A DNA stretch of 45,371 nucleotides from an uncultured Methylobacter sp. GTDB taxonomy: Bacteria; Pseudomonadota; Gammaproteobacteria; Methylococcales; Methylomonadaceae. The DNA is taken from the NCBI GenBank assembly GCA_903832775.1, contig CAILCX010000006.1, forward strand, positions 1-45,371, read 5' to 3'. Made by a program: the position numbers and the translations under genes. Numbering within the stretch: the first letter of the stretch is position 1; the number at the start of each line of letters is the position of its first letter. Below, piece after piece: positions 1 through 8,300 of the stretch. The notes beneath the pieces were generated by a model. The model was given only the letters and a program-made list of their open reading frames with translations, did not search any database and was not told the DNA's origin.

Positions 1-975
1 GCATTAGTTGGTACGGGTTCCCTAGCCATCAATTTGGGTACAAAAAACTTTAATATCACCACCAGTGAAGCCACGACGCTCGCGGGTCTTCGGGATTTAA
101 TTAATCAGGCATCTGACAATCCAGGTATACAGGCAAGTATTATCAAAGTAAGTGATACCGACTCTCGCTTAACACTAAGTTCAAGCGTACCAGGAGCAAC
201 AAACACCATTGGTATTAGCACAACCTTACCCAACCTGACATCTCTGGAATCTGTGCAGACAGCAGCGGATGCCAAATTTAAAGTCGGTGGACTATCAGTA
301 ACAAGATCCAGCAATACGATTTCTGATGCCATTCCCGGCGTAACCTTTTCGTTACTTAAAATTGATCCTGCAGGAGGAAATCTTAACGTTGAGCTGGATA
401 AAAGTGCGGCACGATCCAGCATTGACAGTTTTATTACTGCTTATAATGCGTTGAACAGCACAATTGCAAGCTTATCCAGTTACAACGCCACAACCAAAAC
501 AGCAGGGCCATTATTTAGCGATTCGGCATTGCTGGGTGTGCAAAATCAGATTCGCCAAGCCTTATCGACTACATTATCAGGCGTTGTGACCGGCTTTTCA
601 TCTCTGGTAGATATTGGCATTAGCAAAGATAAAACCGGTGTACTTTCACTGGACTCCACCAAATTTACCAAAGCTGTAACTACAAATTTTGCAGCAGTTT
701 CGACCTTATTTACTTCTTCTAATGGCGTGGCTGTCAAATTAAATAATGTTTTAACCAGTGCTCTGGCTACTGGTGGATCAATATCGGCACGCGAAACTGG
801 GGTCAATAATAAAATCGCGGCTCTAGCCAAAGAACAAACTGCCCTCAATGTTACGCTTGCTGCCTCACAAGCCCGTTACCTCAAACAATTTAATGCAATG
901 GATAATATAATGAGTCAGTTTCAATCTACCAGCTCATTTCTTACACAGCAATTTTATAAAACCTCCTCAAATTAA
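1..975 (+). CDS. fliD: Flagellar hook-associated protein 2 (filament cap), 3' part
   Basis: The reading frame is open from the first base of the window to a TAA at 973-975, so the gene begins outside. FliD forms the pentameric cap at the flagellum tip and helps flagellin subunits fold into the growing filament. The visible 324 residues match the C-terminal half of the family: a serine/threonine/alanine-rich beta region with a flagellin-hook-IN-like stretch early on, the block around SSLVDIGIS typical of FliD_C, and a helical, glutamine-rich end (SQFQSTSSFLTQQF) that forms the coiled-coil stalk. A fliT-like gene follows 128 bp downstream, which fits a flagellar operon. No fliS lies between them. 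The identification rests on motif style and gene order and is firm; the N-terminal half cannot be assessed. Confidence 0.9.
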   Translation, partial: ALVGTGSLAINLGTKNFNITTSEATTLAGLRDLINQASDNPGIQASIIKVSDTDSRLTLSSSVPGATNTIGISTTLPNLTSLESVQTAADAKFKVGGLSVTRSSNTISDAIPGVTFSLLKIDPAGGNLNVELDKSAARSSIDSFITAYNALNSTIASLSSYNATTKTAGPLFSDSALLGVQNQIRQALSTTLSGVVTGFSSLVDIGISKDKTGVLSLDSTKFTKAVTTNFAAVSTLFTSSNGVAVKLNNVLTSALATGGSISARETGVNNKIAALAKEQTALNVTLAASQARYLKQFNAMDNIMSQFQSTSSFLTQQFYKTSSN

Positions 976-1103
976 TCTATTCCCGTTTTAAATCCCGCTA
1001 GGTGTACTAAAATAAGCTTATGCACCCTACTAAAAGTTACAATTTTCAAGTTAACACCATCTCCAGATCAAGTCATTCATGATAAATAATTTCAAGTATT
1101 TTT

Positions 1104-1409
1104 ATGACAGATAAGTCGATTGATCTTGAACAACTAATAGCGCTTAGCGGGACCATACTGGAAAAAGCCAGAGAAGATAATTGGGATGAAGTTACGTCTT
1201 TGGAAGCTGAACGAAGTGAATTACTTGAGTTGTTTTTTGCAGAACCGGTGCAGCCGGAAGCGGCAAAAGTGGTTGGAGAAGGAATCCAGACCATCCTAGC
1301 GATAGATCAGGAGATTATGGCTTTAGGCAATCTGGTAAAACTTGATCTTGCCGAATCCCTGCACAAACTTGAACAAGGCAAGAAGGCTGTTAAGGCTTAT
1401 AGTTCTTAA
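1104..1409 (+). CDS. fliT: FliT-like flagellar chaperone
   Basis: This encodes a 101-residue, almost entirely helical, acidic protein. Its size, composition and position directly after fliD suit the FliT family, which are small export chaperones that bind FliD and in enterobacteria also FlhDC. The pattern of an N-terminal helix (LEQLIALSGTILEKAREDNWDEVTSLE cut by short turns), a ..ER..LL..FF segment and a second helix ending near EQGKKAVKAY is the usual FliT layout of E-x-R-x-x-L repeats. The ATG at 1104 has no obvious Shine-Dalgarno. A REP cluster starts three bases after its stop. FliT sequences diverge strongly, so the call depends partly on the neighbour. Confidence 0.7.
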   Translation: MTDKSIDLEQLIALSGTILEKAREDNWDEVTSLEAERSELLELFFAEPVQPEAAKVVGEGIQTILAIDQEIMALGNLVKLDLAESLHKLEQGKKAVKAYSS

Positions 1410-1412
1410 CTT

Positions 1413-1523
1413 ATCGTTCCCACGCTCCGGCGTCGACAATAACAGCATTGCAAAATGAATCGTTCATCCTACGGGACGCTGGAGCGTCCTTACTGCATTC
1501 CCACGCCGGAGCGTGGGAACGAT
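1413..1523. repeat. REP palindrome pair
   Basis: A REP unit beginning ATCGTTCCCACGCTCCGG starts at 1413. Its inverted partner, ending CGTGGGAACGAT, closes at 1523, and an extra internal GACGCTGGAGCGTCC palindrome lies between. Related units recur at 1652-1680, 1744-1763, 2347-2375, 4007-4065 (degenerate), 18319-18345 and 38379-38441. Such units are mobilised or maintained by RAYT transposases, one of which is encoded at 1789-2319. Confidence 0.85.
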
Positions 1524-1646
1524 GTGGTGGACCTTTGTGATGTCATCGCTACCAGGGATCAATATCTATCAACCCTGGCAATCCCGCATAATTACTGGCA
1601 CTGGAATATCGCCAGTGTTCTGGCAAACTTACATAACCGCGTTTTA
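1504..1646. repeat. Direct repeat, copy A (143 bp)
   Basis: Bases 1504-1646 are repeated at 1744-1886, offset by exactly 240 bp, with one difference visible (C at 1628, T at 1868). The repeat covers a REP half-site plus the last 98 bp of the RAYT reading frame and its 3' flank. Homology also extends to the left of the block with an indel (the ACAGCATTGCAAAAT segment at about 1441 and about 1709). Confidence 0.95.
1549..1646 (-). pseudogene. RAYT transposase C-terminal fragment (duplicated)
   Basis: On the minus strand this encodes the last 32 or so residues of the neighbouring RAYT (from KRGYV to IDIDPW), with N-to-S at the one mismatched codon. Upstream of KRGYV the frame runs into REP sequence, so there is no catalytic domain. 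It is a fossil made by the 143-bp tandem duplication, not a gene. Confidence 0.85.
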
Positions 1647-1651
1647 AACGC

Positions 1652-1763
1652 ATCGTTCCCACGCTCCAGCGTGGGAATGCAGACCCAGACGCTCCGGCGT
1701 CGATAATAACAGCATTGCAAAATAGATCGTTCATCCTACGGGGCGCCGGAGCGTGGGAACGAT
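1652..1763. repeat. REP cluster between the two repeat copies
   Basis: A full REP (CGTTCCCACGCTCCAGCG, then GGGAATGC) starts at 1652, followed by CAGACGCTCCGGCGTCG near 1686. An inverted unit (CGCCGGAGCGTGGGAACGAT) ends at 1763. Together with the unit at 2347 these bracket the RAYT gene in opposite orientations. Confidence 0.85.
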
Positions 1764-1886
1764 GTGGTGGACCTTTGTGATGTCATCGCTACCAGGGATC
1801 AATATCTATCAACCCTGGCAATCCCGCATAATTACTGGCACTGGAATATCGCCAGTGTTCTGGCAAATTTACATAACCGCGTTTTA
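1744..1886. repeat. Direct repeat, copy B (143 bp)
   Basis: This is the second copy of the block at 1504-1646. It contains the true 3' end of the intact RAYT gene (stop at 1789-1791). Confidence 0.95.
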
Positions 1887-2319
1887 CCGGGTTATTATGA
1901 ATGTAGTCTAATTTCTGACGCATCATTGCTTCATTTAATATCAATTCTGCATGGACACCTTCTTGCCAGAACTGATATTCCCGATCGGTTTTATGTGCTG
2001 TTTTGAAAAAATGTAAATGTGTCAATAACCGTTCAGCATGCTGTGCTTGCAGATAATCAATTATTCGCCTCGCGGTAAACGACTTGAAACTAGCAACGCA
2101 TTTGTTCAGGTTTTTTGCTTGAGCTACAAAATGTAAGTGATTTTCCAAAATCACATAGCCATAAAGCCGTAAGTCTTGGCTTTCGCGTTGGTAACGCCAA
2201 CAATCCAATAGAATTTGCACTGTCTCGGGACGGGTAAATACAGGCAGCCATTCCAATACCGTACAGGTCATAAAATGCCCTTGCTCTGACTCGGTGATGG
2301 TGTAACGACTTCTTGCCAT
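1789..2319 (-). CDS. REP-associated tyrosine transposase (RAYT, Y1/IS200-like)
   Basis: This encodes a 176-residue single-domain Y1 transposase of the RAYT group, which cleaves single-stranded REP hairpins through a tyrosine nucleophile. The metal-binding HUH-type motif is visible as HLHF (H61, H63). The conserved C-terminal block YIHNNPVKRG, which in this family carries a candidate catalytic tyrosine, is at about residues 137-146, followed by the usual W-R-Y-S-S sequence. The length is normal and the frame intact, so it may be functional. It is flanked by REP units in inverted orientation (1744-1763 and 2347-2375), the standard RAYT/REP arrangement. Its 3' end is duplicated at 1504-1646. Which tyrosine is the nucleophile was not determined. 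Confidence 0.9.
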   Translation of the reverse strand: MARSRYTITESEQGHFMTCTVLEWLPVFTRPETVQILLDCWRYQRESQDLRLYGYVILENHLHFVAQAKNLNKCVASFKSFTARRIIDYLQAQHAERLLTHLHFFKTAHKTDREYQFWQEGVHAELILNEAMMRQKLDYIHNNPVKRGYVNLPEHWRYSSASNYAGLPGLIDIDPW

Positions 2320-2346
2320 GACTTTATTTTATGGTTGCGTTGATTT

Positions 2347-2400
2347 ATCGTTCCCACGCTCCGGCGTGGGAATGCAGACCCAGACGCTCCGGCGTCGACA
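2347..2400. repeat. REP unit upstream of RAYT
   Basis: The sequence starts ATCGTTCCCACGCTCCGGCG, continues GGGAATGCAGACCCAGACGCTCCGGCGTCG, and is followed by an AACAGCAT segment like that near 1441 and 1709. It forms the 5' boundary of the RAYT/REP unit. Confidence 0.85.
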
Positions 2401-2532
2401 ATAACAGCATAACAAAATGAAATGGGTTAAACAGGATGTACAACACATGAATTTCATCTAGAATTTCTACCCTGGACTCTGGATTTTACAATGTTCTTCC
2501 GGACAACCATTATAAACCCTGAACCAAACTAC

Positions 2533-2925
2533 CTATAGGTCCGGCGAAGCTTTAAGATTCTCGCGGATTAAATCTTCACATTGCTTAAGACAAGCCATAG
2601 CATCTGCCTGGCGATTAAGTTTAAACAATACTTCGGCAAGCTCTGTCAGCCAGGTGACCGCCAGACATTTTTGATCAGTATTCACATGATCAAGAATACG
2701 CCCAACAGCCTGACTTAACAGGGTTTCCATAACTTCCAGATCGCCAATTGCTCCGGCCAGTTGCGCCAAGCCGTATAAAGCCTGGGGATGCTCCGGCATT
2801 TGCTCCAAAATCTGATGATACAGCGCTTCTGACGATATTAAGTCGCCCTGTTCGGCCAGCACTAAAGCCTGCTGAAGTTGCGCATCTACTTGCTCAGAGT
2901 GAATTTGCTTGCCTGTATTGGCCAT
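2533..2925 (-). CDS. Small tetratricopeptide-repeat protein
   Basis: This encodes a 130-residue acidic protein that is helical throughout. At least one clear TPR stands at about residues 14-47 (A-x-x-x-x-x-G-D--A-x-x-x-Y-x-x-I-L-x-x-x-P), followed by degenerate helix pairs (ALYGLAQLAGAIGD; LAEVLFKLNRQADAMACLKQ). TPRs mediate protein-protein contacts. There is no signal peptide, membrane segment or catalytic motif. It lies 41 bp after the HEPN gene on the same strand and could be co-transcribed with the toxin-antitoxin pair, but nothing in the sequence ties its function to it. The partner is unknown. Confidence 0.7.
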   Translation of the reverse strand: MANTGKQIHSEQVDAQLQQALVLAEQGDLISSEALYHQILEQMPEHPQALYGLAQLAGAIGDLEVMETLLSQAVGRILDHVNTDQKCLAVTWLTELAEVLFKLNRQADAMACLKQCEDLIRENLKASPDL

Positions 2926-2966
2926 TACTATTTCCTACGATTAGAAGATGTTGGGATTGAACAGCA

Positions 2967-3449
2967 TTACAAACCGCAACCAGCGTTACTGTTAAGATAA
3001 TTTGCCGAAAATGATTCGATTTTATTTAATGTTAAAAGCAAGTCACCGGCAAGGTTATAGGCTTTGTTAAGAAGCGCTGACTGAATAGCAGGATCATCGG
3101 GATAATCATGAGAGAACTCATTGCGCATTTCCCGTAACAACAACCATTTATCAGCAGATAAAATCGCACCCATTTTTTCAAGGCGATAGAGTTTATCCAG
3201 AAATGCAGGAAGCTCTCCTTGCTCTTTGGTCAATTCCAATACTGCCGGAAATAGCTTTGCCCCCATCGCATCCTGCAGCTTTGAAAACCGTGTTGAAAAC
3301 TGATCTAAAACAGCCAAGTCTGTATCATCCAGACCCTGCATTGCGCTTGCAGTCAGTGGAAACTTAGCCTGTAACCGGCTCATCGCCCAGGACAGCCGGT
3401 TTGCATGGCGCTTACAGACTTCAAGCACCGCGTTATAGGCGGTATTCAT
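2967..3449 (-). CDS. HEPN-domain protein (HepT-like toxin)
   Basis: This encodes a 160-residue helical protein with the diagnostic HEPN ribonuclease motif R-X4-H-X-Y, seen as RNEFSHDY (R109, H114, Y116). In HepT/MntA-type systems the HEPN protein is an RNase toxin, and the paired minimal nucleotidyltransferase neutralises it by adenylylating the tyrosine of this motif. Its ATG overlaps the stop of the upstream MNT gene (ATGA at 3446-3449), so the two are translationally coupled. At 160 aa it is slightly longer than typical HepT (about 130-145 aa), with extra sequence at the N-terminus. The toxin role is inferred from the motif and gene pairing. An alternative is a non-toxic substrate-binding HEPN partner of the nucleotidyltransferase. 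Confidence 0.8.
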   Translation of the reverse strand: MNTAYNAVLEVCKRHANRLSWAMSRLQAKFPLTASAMQGLDDTDLAVLDQFSTRFSKLQDAMGAKLFPAVLELTKEQGELPAFLDKLYRLEKMGAILSADKWLLLREMRNEFSHDYPDDPAIQSALLNKAYNLAGDLLLTLNKIESFSANYLNSNAGCGL

Positions 3450-3754
3450 AATAATTGCACGCCTGTTTCTTTAGCGATGCGAAAGATAGGCAAATCCTCT
3501 TTAAATTCAGTCCGGCGCAGCACTACATCTATCTTTTGTTGGCCGATTTTTTTATGTAATTCAAGCAAAAAACGCAATTTTGCATCGACTAGCTCGACGG
3601 GATCCTGAAGTTCCGGTTCGATATAAAGATCAATATCGCCTCCCTTAGACTGCTCATCGACACGCGAACCGAATAGCCAGACTCGCGCTGATAATCCGAA
3701 ATTTTTTACTGCACTGGCACAAATTACTTTAATTTGTGTTTGGGTTAATCGCAT
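3446..3754 (-). CDS. Minimal nucleotidyltransferase (MntA-like antitoxin)
   Basis: This encodes a 102-residue MNT-fold protein. The nucleotidyltransferase signature is GSRVDEQSKGGDIDLY: G29-S30, then nine residues, then D40-x-D42. This matches the Pol-beta-type metal site. A later acidic residue in KIDVV can supply the third carboxylate. A strong Shine-Dalgarno (AAGGAG) lies 6-11 bases before the ATG at 3754. It overlaps the HEPN gene by 4 nt. The usual role is antitoxin, transferring AMP to the HEPN toxin. The order (antitoxin first) and the overlap support a toxin-antitoxin operon. Confidence 0.85.
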   Translation of the reverse strand: MRLTQTQIKVICASAVKNFGLSARVWLFGSRVDEQSKGGDIDLYIEPELQDPVELVDAKLRFLLELHKKIGQQKIDVVLRRTEFKEDLPIFRIAKETGVQLL

Positions 3755-4346
3755 GTTTATACTCCTTGCTTTTTTATCGACTATAGAGGCAAGGTTATGG
3801 TTGCCTGAATTTGATCACGAACTTACGGTTTGTTGTACTAGACCCTTCGCGTTCTTCAATTTTTGCGCTCTGCTTCAAAAGTAAAACCTCAACCTCAGGC
3901 GCGGATGTTTGCCGAAACGGGACGAAAAAATACCAATTCAAGCGTTCTTAGGCATTTTCTATTTCAAGTATCATTTGTTGGTATCTTTTTGTTATTTTAT
4001 CATTATATCGCTTCGGCGTAAGAATGCTTGCGTTACCAAACGCGACGCTGGAGCGTGGAAACGATTATCAACGCACACACATTCTTAAATCTGAGTCATA
4101 TCAATATTTTGTGGTATATTAGGAGCAAGATATTTATAGCTCCCCAAAATTAACACGAAAAACACTCTTGATTACATCCATCCCAAACAAGAGACTTCAG
4201 CTAATCAATTTCCCTACAAATCTCCAACTCTACGAACATCGGCTTTGGCACTGTTCCCGGTTGCGATTTATTTAATCTCCAACACCTTTTTCACAAAGCT
4301 GTAAGACACTGGTCCACAGCTCTTTATTATTGAGACCCAAGCTAAT
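3755..4346. other. 592-bp gene-free region upstream of rhlE
   Basis: It contains the MNT gene's ribosome-binding site at its left end, a degenerate REP-like palindrome (4007-4065) and, from about 4180 to 4320, a C/T-rich, apparently unstructured stretch that could be a long 5' leader of rhlE. A TATATT hexamer at 4114-4119 could be a -10 element, but I see no matching -35. No convincing ORF was found on either strand. Confidence 0.5.
4007..4065. repeat. Degenerate REP element
   Basis: The sequence runs from ATCGCTTCGGCGTAAGAATG to GCGACGCTGGAGCGTGGAAA, ending CGAT. It keeps the outer arms of the REP units near 1413-1523 but has several substitutions, so it looks like an old copy. Confidence 0.6.
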
Positions 4347-5606
4347 ATGCCATTTACCTCCCTCGGTTTATCTGATCCACTGCTCCGCGCCATTGCTGAT
4401 GCAGGCTACACTTCGCCCTCCCCGATCCAATCTCAAGCCATCCCTGCCGTGTTGAACGGCCATGATGTTTTGGCTGCCGCGCAGACTGGAACCGGTAAAA
4501 CGGCCGGCTTTACTTTACCTATTTTGCACCGTTTATCACAAAAAGCTTATGGTAATAACCGGCCTGTCAGAGTTTTAATTTTAACGCCGACCAGAGAACT
4601 TGCCGCGCAGATTGGCGAATCGGTTAACAAATACGGTGCGCATTTACACCCCCGCTTAAAATCAGAAGTCGTTTTTGGCGGGGTAAAAATCAACCCGCAA
4701 ATGATGCGTTTACGCGGCGGTGTCGATATTTTGGTGGCCACACCGGGTCGCTTGCTGGATTTGGTTAATCAAAATGCGGTCAAACTTGACCAGGTTGAAA
4801 CGTTGATTCTTGACGAAGCCGATCGCATGCTGGATATGGGTTTTATCCGCGATATTAAAAAAATTATCGCTTTTCTCCCAAAAAAGCGCCAAAACCTGCT
4901 GTTTTCGGCGACTTTTTCCGAAGACATCCGCAAACTCACCACAGGCTTGCTGGTTAATCCGATAAAAATTGAAGTCGCACCGCGCAACACCGCCGCCGAA
5001 CTGGTTGAACAAGTCGCTTATCTGGTTAATAAAGCCAATAAAACCGAACTGCTCTGTCATTTGATCAAGGAAAACAATTGGCAGCAGGTGTTGGTTTTTA
5101 CAACGACCAAACACGGCGCGAATCGACTCACCGATAAACTGAATAAAATAGATATCAAGGCGGCGGCGATCCACGGCAATAAAAGCCAGGGCGCAAGAAC
5201 CAGCGCTTTATCCGGTTTCAAAGCCGGTGAAATCAGAGTTCTGGTCGCAACTGACGTAGCGGCACGCGGCATTGATATCAACCTGTTGCCACACGTTGTC
5301 AATTTTGAATTACCAAAAGCACCGGAAGATTATGTCCATAGAATTGGTCGTACCGGACGGGCGGGCGAAGAAGGCAAAGCCATTTCTCTGGTTTCGCACG
5401 ATGAATACAGTTTTTTACGGTCGGTTGAAAAATTGATAGGGAAAGAGATTAAACGCGAACAAATACCGGGCTTTGAAGCTTCCGCCGTTGCACCGCCAAT
5501 GCCACCGGAAGAACCACGCGGCCCGCGACCCAGCAGAAACTCGAATCAAGCCCGTAAACCGGGTGGCAACCAGAGCAGAAGCCGGTCTGGGTCAAGAAAC
5601 GCTTAA
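4347..5606 (+). CDS. rhlE: DEAD-box ATP-dependent RNA helicase RhlE
   Basis: RhlE is a cytoplasmic RNA helicase involved in ribosome maturation and RNA turnover. All DEAD-box motifs are visible: Q motif ([11 protein letters not shown]...PIQ, residues 3-28), Walker A AQTGTGKT (45-52), PTREL (81-85), TPGR (132-135), DEAD (156-159), SAT (187-189) and motif [10 protein letters not shown] (331-338). The first-motif sequence and the short basic, Gly/Ser/Arg-rich tail (residues about 385-419, [20 protein letters not shown]) are RhlE-like rather than SrmB/DbpA-like. At 419 aa it is of usual length. A perfect 15-bp hairpin follows the stop. The ATG has no strong Shine-Dalgarno, and a long leader may precede it. 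Confidence 0.93.
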   Translation: MPFTSLGLSDPLLRAIADAGYTSPSPIQSQAIPAVLNGHDVLAAAQTGTGKTAGFTLPILHRLSQKAYGNNRPVRVLILTPTRELAAQIGESVNKYGAHLHPRLKSEVVFGGVKINPQMMRLRGGVDILVATPGRLLDLVNQNAVKLDQVETLILDEADRMLDMGFIRDIKKIIAFLPKKRQNLLFSATFSEDIRKLTTGLLVNPIKIEVAPRNTAAELVEQVAYLVNKANKTELLCHLIKENNWQQVLVFTTTKHGANRLTDKLNKIDIKAAAIHGNKSQGARTSALSGFKAGEIRVLVATDVAARGIDINLLPHVVNFELPKAPEDYVHRIGRTGRAGEEGKAISLVSHDEYSFLRSVEKLIGKEIKREQIPGFEASAVAPPMPPEEPRGPRPSRNSNQARKPGGNQSRSRSGSRNA

Positions 5607-5615
5607 ATGCTTAAT

Positions 5616-5651
5616 TGTCGGTTGACCGAACAATAATTCGGTCAACCGACA
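5616..5651. terminator. Bidirectional hairpin between rhlE and alr
   Basis: A perfect 15-bp stem (TGTCGGTTGACCGAA at 5616-5630 and its complement at 5637-5651) with a 6-nt loop sits between the convergent stops of rhlE and alr. A short T-rich run follows on the plus strand (GTTTATTTAT) and an AATTAAGCATTT run on the minus strand. It is a good candidate for a shared terminator. Confidence 0.8.
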
Positions 5652-5653
5652 GT

Positions 5654-6730
5654 TTATTTATCAATCAGTTGCACCCGCTGGGTAACGCCGCACACCAGCG
5701 TATAAGGAATGGTATCCGACCATAAAGCTATTTCTTCAACCGGCAAAGTTTCACCCCACAACGTCACCGAATCACCCACTTTTGCCTCGGTCACGACACC
5801 CAAATCGACGGTAATCATGTCCATCGAAACCCGACCAATCAACTCAACTCGCTGGCCATTAACCAAAACCGGTGTGCCTACTTTAGCGTAACGCGGATAG
5901 CCGTCACCATAACCGATTGCCACTACGCCCAGTGTTGTGGACTTTTCACAAAGCCAGCTACCACCATAACCCACCGTATCACCCGCTGCTACCGGCTTGA
6001 TTGCAATTAACCGTGAATGCAATTCCATCACCGGTCTTAGCCCCAGTTGCTGACCTGTTACCTCGGGAAAAGGCGAGATACCGTACAACATCACACCGGG
6101 ACGCACCCAATCACTTAAGGATTGCTCCCAAGCCAGAATGGCCGCAGAGTTAGCGAGACTGCGCTCACCGATGAACCCATCAACAGTGTCATTGAACAAC
6201 TTGATTTGTTGCAGGGTTTTAGCGTCATTGGCCACATCTGCATTGGCAAAATGCGTCATCAAATTTATCGGTTGTTTAATGAGTGAACAACAATTTAAAC
6301 GCTGATAAACCAGGTCAAAATCGGCTGGCTTAAAACCTAGCCGGTTCATGCCTGTGTCTATTTTTAGCCAGATATTGCAACCCTGCACTTCCGTTATCGT
6401 TTCGATTATTTCCAGTTGCGTAAACGAATGAACTACCGGCTCCAATTGATAAGTTAGCAATTCCTCAAACTCTTCGGTGCAGCTAAATCCTTCTAAAACT
6501 GCAATGCGCTGTTTAAAACCGGCCTTGCGTAAGCGCATCCCTTCATCGACTCTCGCAACTGCAAACGCATCGACATCTTGCAAGGCTTCGGCAATCCGTA
6601 ACATTCCGTGGCCATAGCCATTGGCCTTAATGACCGCCATGATTTTGGCCTCAGGCGCACAGCTTCTTACTTTGGACAAATTATGGCGGACAGCGTCCAG
6701 AGTCAAAACGGCGAAAGCTGCCGGGGTCAT
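5654..6730 (-). CDS. alr: Alanine racemase
   Basis: This is a PLP enzyme interconverting L- and D-alanine for peptidoglycan. The PLP lysine sits in AVIKANGYGHG (K35), the second catalytic base is the tyrosine of GDTVGYGGSW (Y255), and the conserved MLYGISP and SMDMITVDLG blocks are present. At 358 aa it is normal for the family. Its ATG overlaps the end of dnaB by 4 nt (6727-6730). The dnaB-alr order is conserved in gammaproteobacteria, so alr is the distal gene of a dnaB-alr operon. Confidence 0.95.
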   Translation of the reverse strand: MTPAAFAVLTLDAVRHNLSKVRSCAPEAKIMAVIKANGYGHGMLRIAEALQDVDAFAVARVDEGMRLRKAGFKQRIAVLEGFSCTEEFEELLTYQLEPVVHSFTQLEIIETITEVQGCNIWLKIDTGMNRLGFKPADFDLVYQRLNCCSLIKQPINLMTHFANADVANDAKTLQQIKLFNDTVDGFIGERSLANSAAILAWEQSLSDWVRPGVMLYGISPFPEVTGQQLGLRPVMELHSRLIAIKPVAAGDTVGYGGSWLCEKSTTLGVVAIGYGDGYPRYAKVGTPVLVNGQRVELIGRVSMDMITVDLGVVTEAKVGDSVTLWGETLPVEEIALWSDTIPYTLVCGVTQRVQLIDK

Positions 6731-8118
6731 TCGTAATCTCCTCCGTTATAAGTACCGGCAAAATTTTCAAAACGGGTATATTGCCCCAAAAAGGTTAATC
6801 TGACGGTTCCCAACGGGCCGTTACGCTGTTTGCCGATAATAATTTCGGCAATGCCTTTATCCGGACTGTCTTCGTTATAGACCTCATCCCGGTACACGAA
6901 CACAATCAAATCGGCATCCTGCTCGATCGCGCCCGATTCGCGCAAGTCAGACATCATCGGGCGTTTGTTCGGGCGTTGTTCCAGATTCCGGTTTAGCTGC
7001 GACAAAGCCACCACAGGCACGTTCAATTCTTTGGCCAGGGCTTTTAAGCCTCTGGAAATATCAGAAATCTGCTGAACCCGATTTTCACCACTGGATGGCG
7101 ATTGCATGAGCTGTAAATAATCGAGAACAATCAAACCCAACTGACCATGTTCACGCGCCAGGCGTCGGGCTCTTGAGCGTACTTCGGTCGGGGTCAGAGC
7201 CGGCGTGTCATCGATGAATAATTTAGTCCCCGCCAGCAGATTAATTGCCGAAGTCAAACGCGGCCATTCATCGTCTTCCAGTTTTCCGGTTCTGATTTTA
7301 TGTTGATCAATACGACCCAGGGACGACATCATCCGCATCGCCAAAGAGTCACCAGGCATTTCCATACTGAAAACTGCAACCGGCTTGTCACCTTTAATGG
7401 CAATGTTTTCGGCCATATTCATGGCGATGGTGGTTTTACCCATAGAAGGTCTACCGGCGACGATAATTAAATCCGCAGGTTGCAAGCCGGAGGTTAATTC
7501 ATCAAAATCGGTAAAACCGGTCGCGGCACCGGTAATGGAACCTTCTTGTTCAAACAAGGCTTCAATTTTATCGACAGCACGAGCCAACAACGATTTAATC
7601 GAGGAAAACCCGCCCTGCCCCCGCTGCCGTTGTTCGGCAATTTTAAAAACCTGACGTTCGGCATTTTCCAGCAAATCCGCGGTTTCGCGACCTTCGGTAT
7701 TGAAGGCAGAATCGGAAATCTCGGTGCCGACATGAATCAACTGACGCAACACTGAACGATCTCTGACGATATTGGCGTAAGTGACAATATTCGCGGCACT
7801 GGGCGTGTCTTTCGCCAACATCCCCAGATAAGACAGACCACCGGAGTTTTCCAATTCACCGATCGCTTCCAGTGATTCCGATATAGTAATGACGTCAAAC
7901 GGAATTTGTTTTTCGGCGAGTTGTTCAATGGTTTTAAAAATAAGCCGATGATCCCTGCGATAAAAATCGCCTTCCACCACCTTATCCGACACTGAATCCC
8001 AGGTTTGATTGTCCAGCATTAAACCACCCAAAACCGATTGCTCAGCCTGAATGGAATTGGGCGGGACTTTTAAAGAGTCTAGCGAATAATCACGATCAAA
8101 CGAATAATTTTCAGACAT
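6727..8118 (-). CDS. dnaB: Replicative DNA helicase DnaB
   Basis: This is the hexameric 5'-3' helicase of the replication fork. The N-terminal DnaG-binding domain starts at LKVPPNSIQAEQSVLGGL. The RecA-like ATPase domain carries Walker A GRPSMGKTT, Walker B LIVLDYLQLM and the arginine-finger/sensor region SDLRESGAIEQDAD. There is no intein insertion. I start at 8118 (MSENYSFD), because this leaves an N-terminal arm of about family length and GTGAG lies just upstream. An in-frame ATG at 8148 would add ten residues and lacks a Shine-Dalgarno. It overlaps alr by 4 nt. Confidence 0.95.
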   Translation of the reverse strand: MSENYSFDRDYSLDSLKVPPNSIQAEQSVLGGLMLDNQTWDSVSDKVVEGDFYRRDHRLIFKTIEQLAEKQIPFDVITISESLEAIGELENSGGLSYLGMLAKDTPSAANIVTYANIVRDRSVLRQLIHVGTEISDSAFNTEGRETADLLENAERQVFKIAEQRQRGQGGFSSIKSLLARAVDKIEALFEQEGSITGAATGFTDFDELTSGLQPADLIIVAGRPSMGKTTIAMNMAENIAIKGDKPVAVFSMEMPGDSLAMRMMSSLGRIDQHKIRTGKLEDDEWPRLTSAINLLAGTKLFIDDTPALTPTEVRSRARRLAREHGQLGLIVLDYLQLMQSPSSGENRVQQISDISRGLKALAKELNVPVVALSQLNRNLEQRPNKRPMMSDLRESGAIEQDADLIVFVYRDEVYNEDSPDKGIAEIIIGKQRNGPLGTVRLTFLGQYTRFENFAGTYNGGDYE

Positions 8119-8300
8119 TGTTCTCACTTGCGGTTCAATTTCTAACATGGAGAGTTTGATGACAGCAATTCCATGTCGGGAGTTATTACTAAAAAGGAAG
8201 GCTAGTTACGCGGCTACTCTGGGTAAAGCAGAAGTCAATCACTCTTGTATCAGTGTTTAATTATACGCGACACCACCTACTTTAACTTGAAAAATAGCCG

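Noticed and set aside
1413-2400. CRISPR-like array
   Set aside because: The repeats are palindromic REP units at irregular spacing with a RAYT gene, without equal-length spacers.
4710-5174. 154-residue ORF antisense to rhlE
   Set aside because: It lies wholly within the conserved rhlE coding region on the other strand; it is a shadow.
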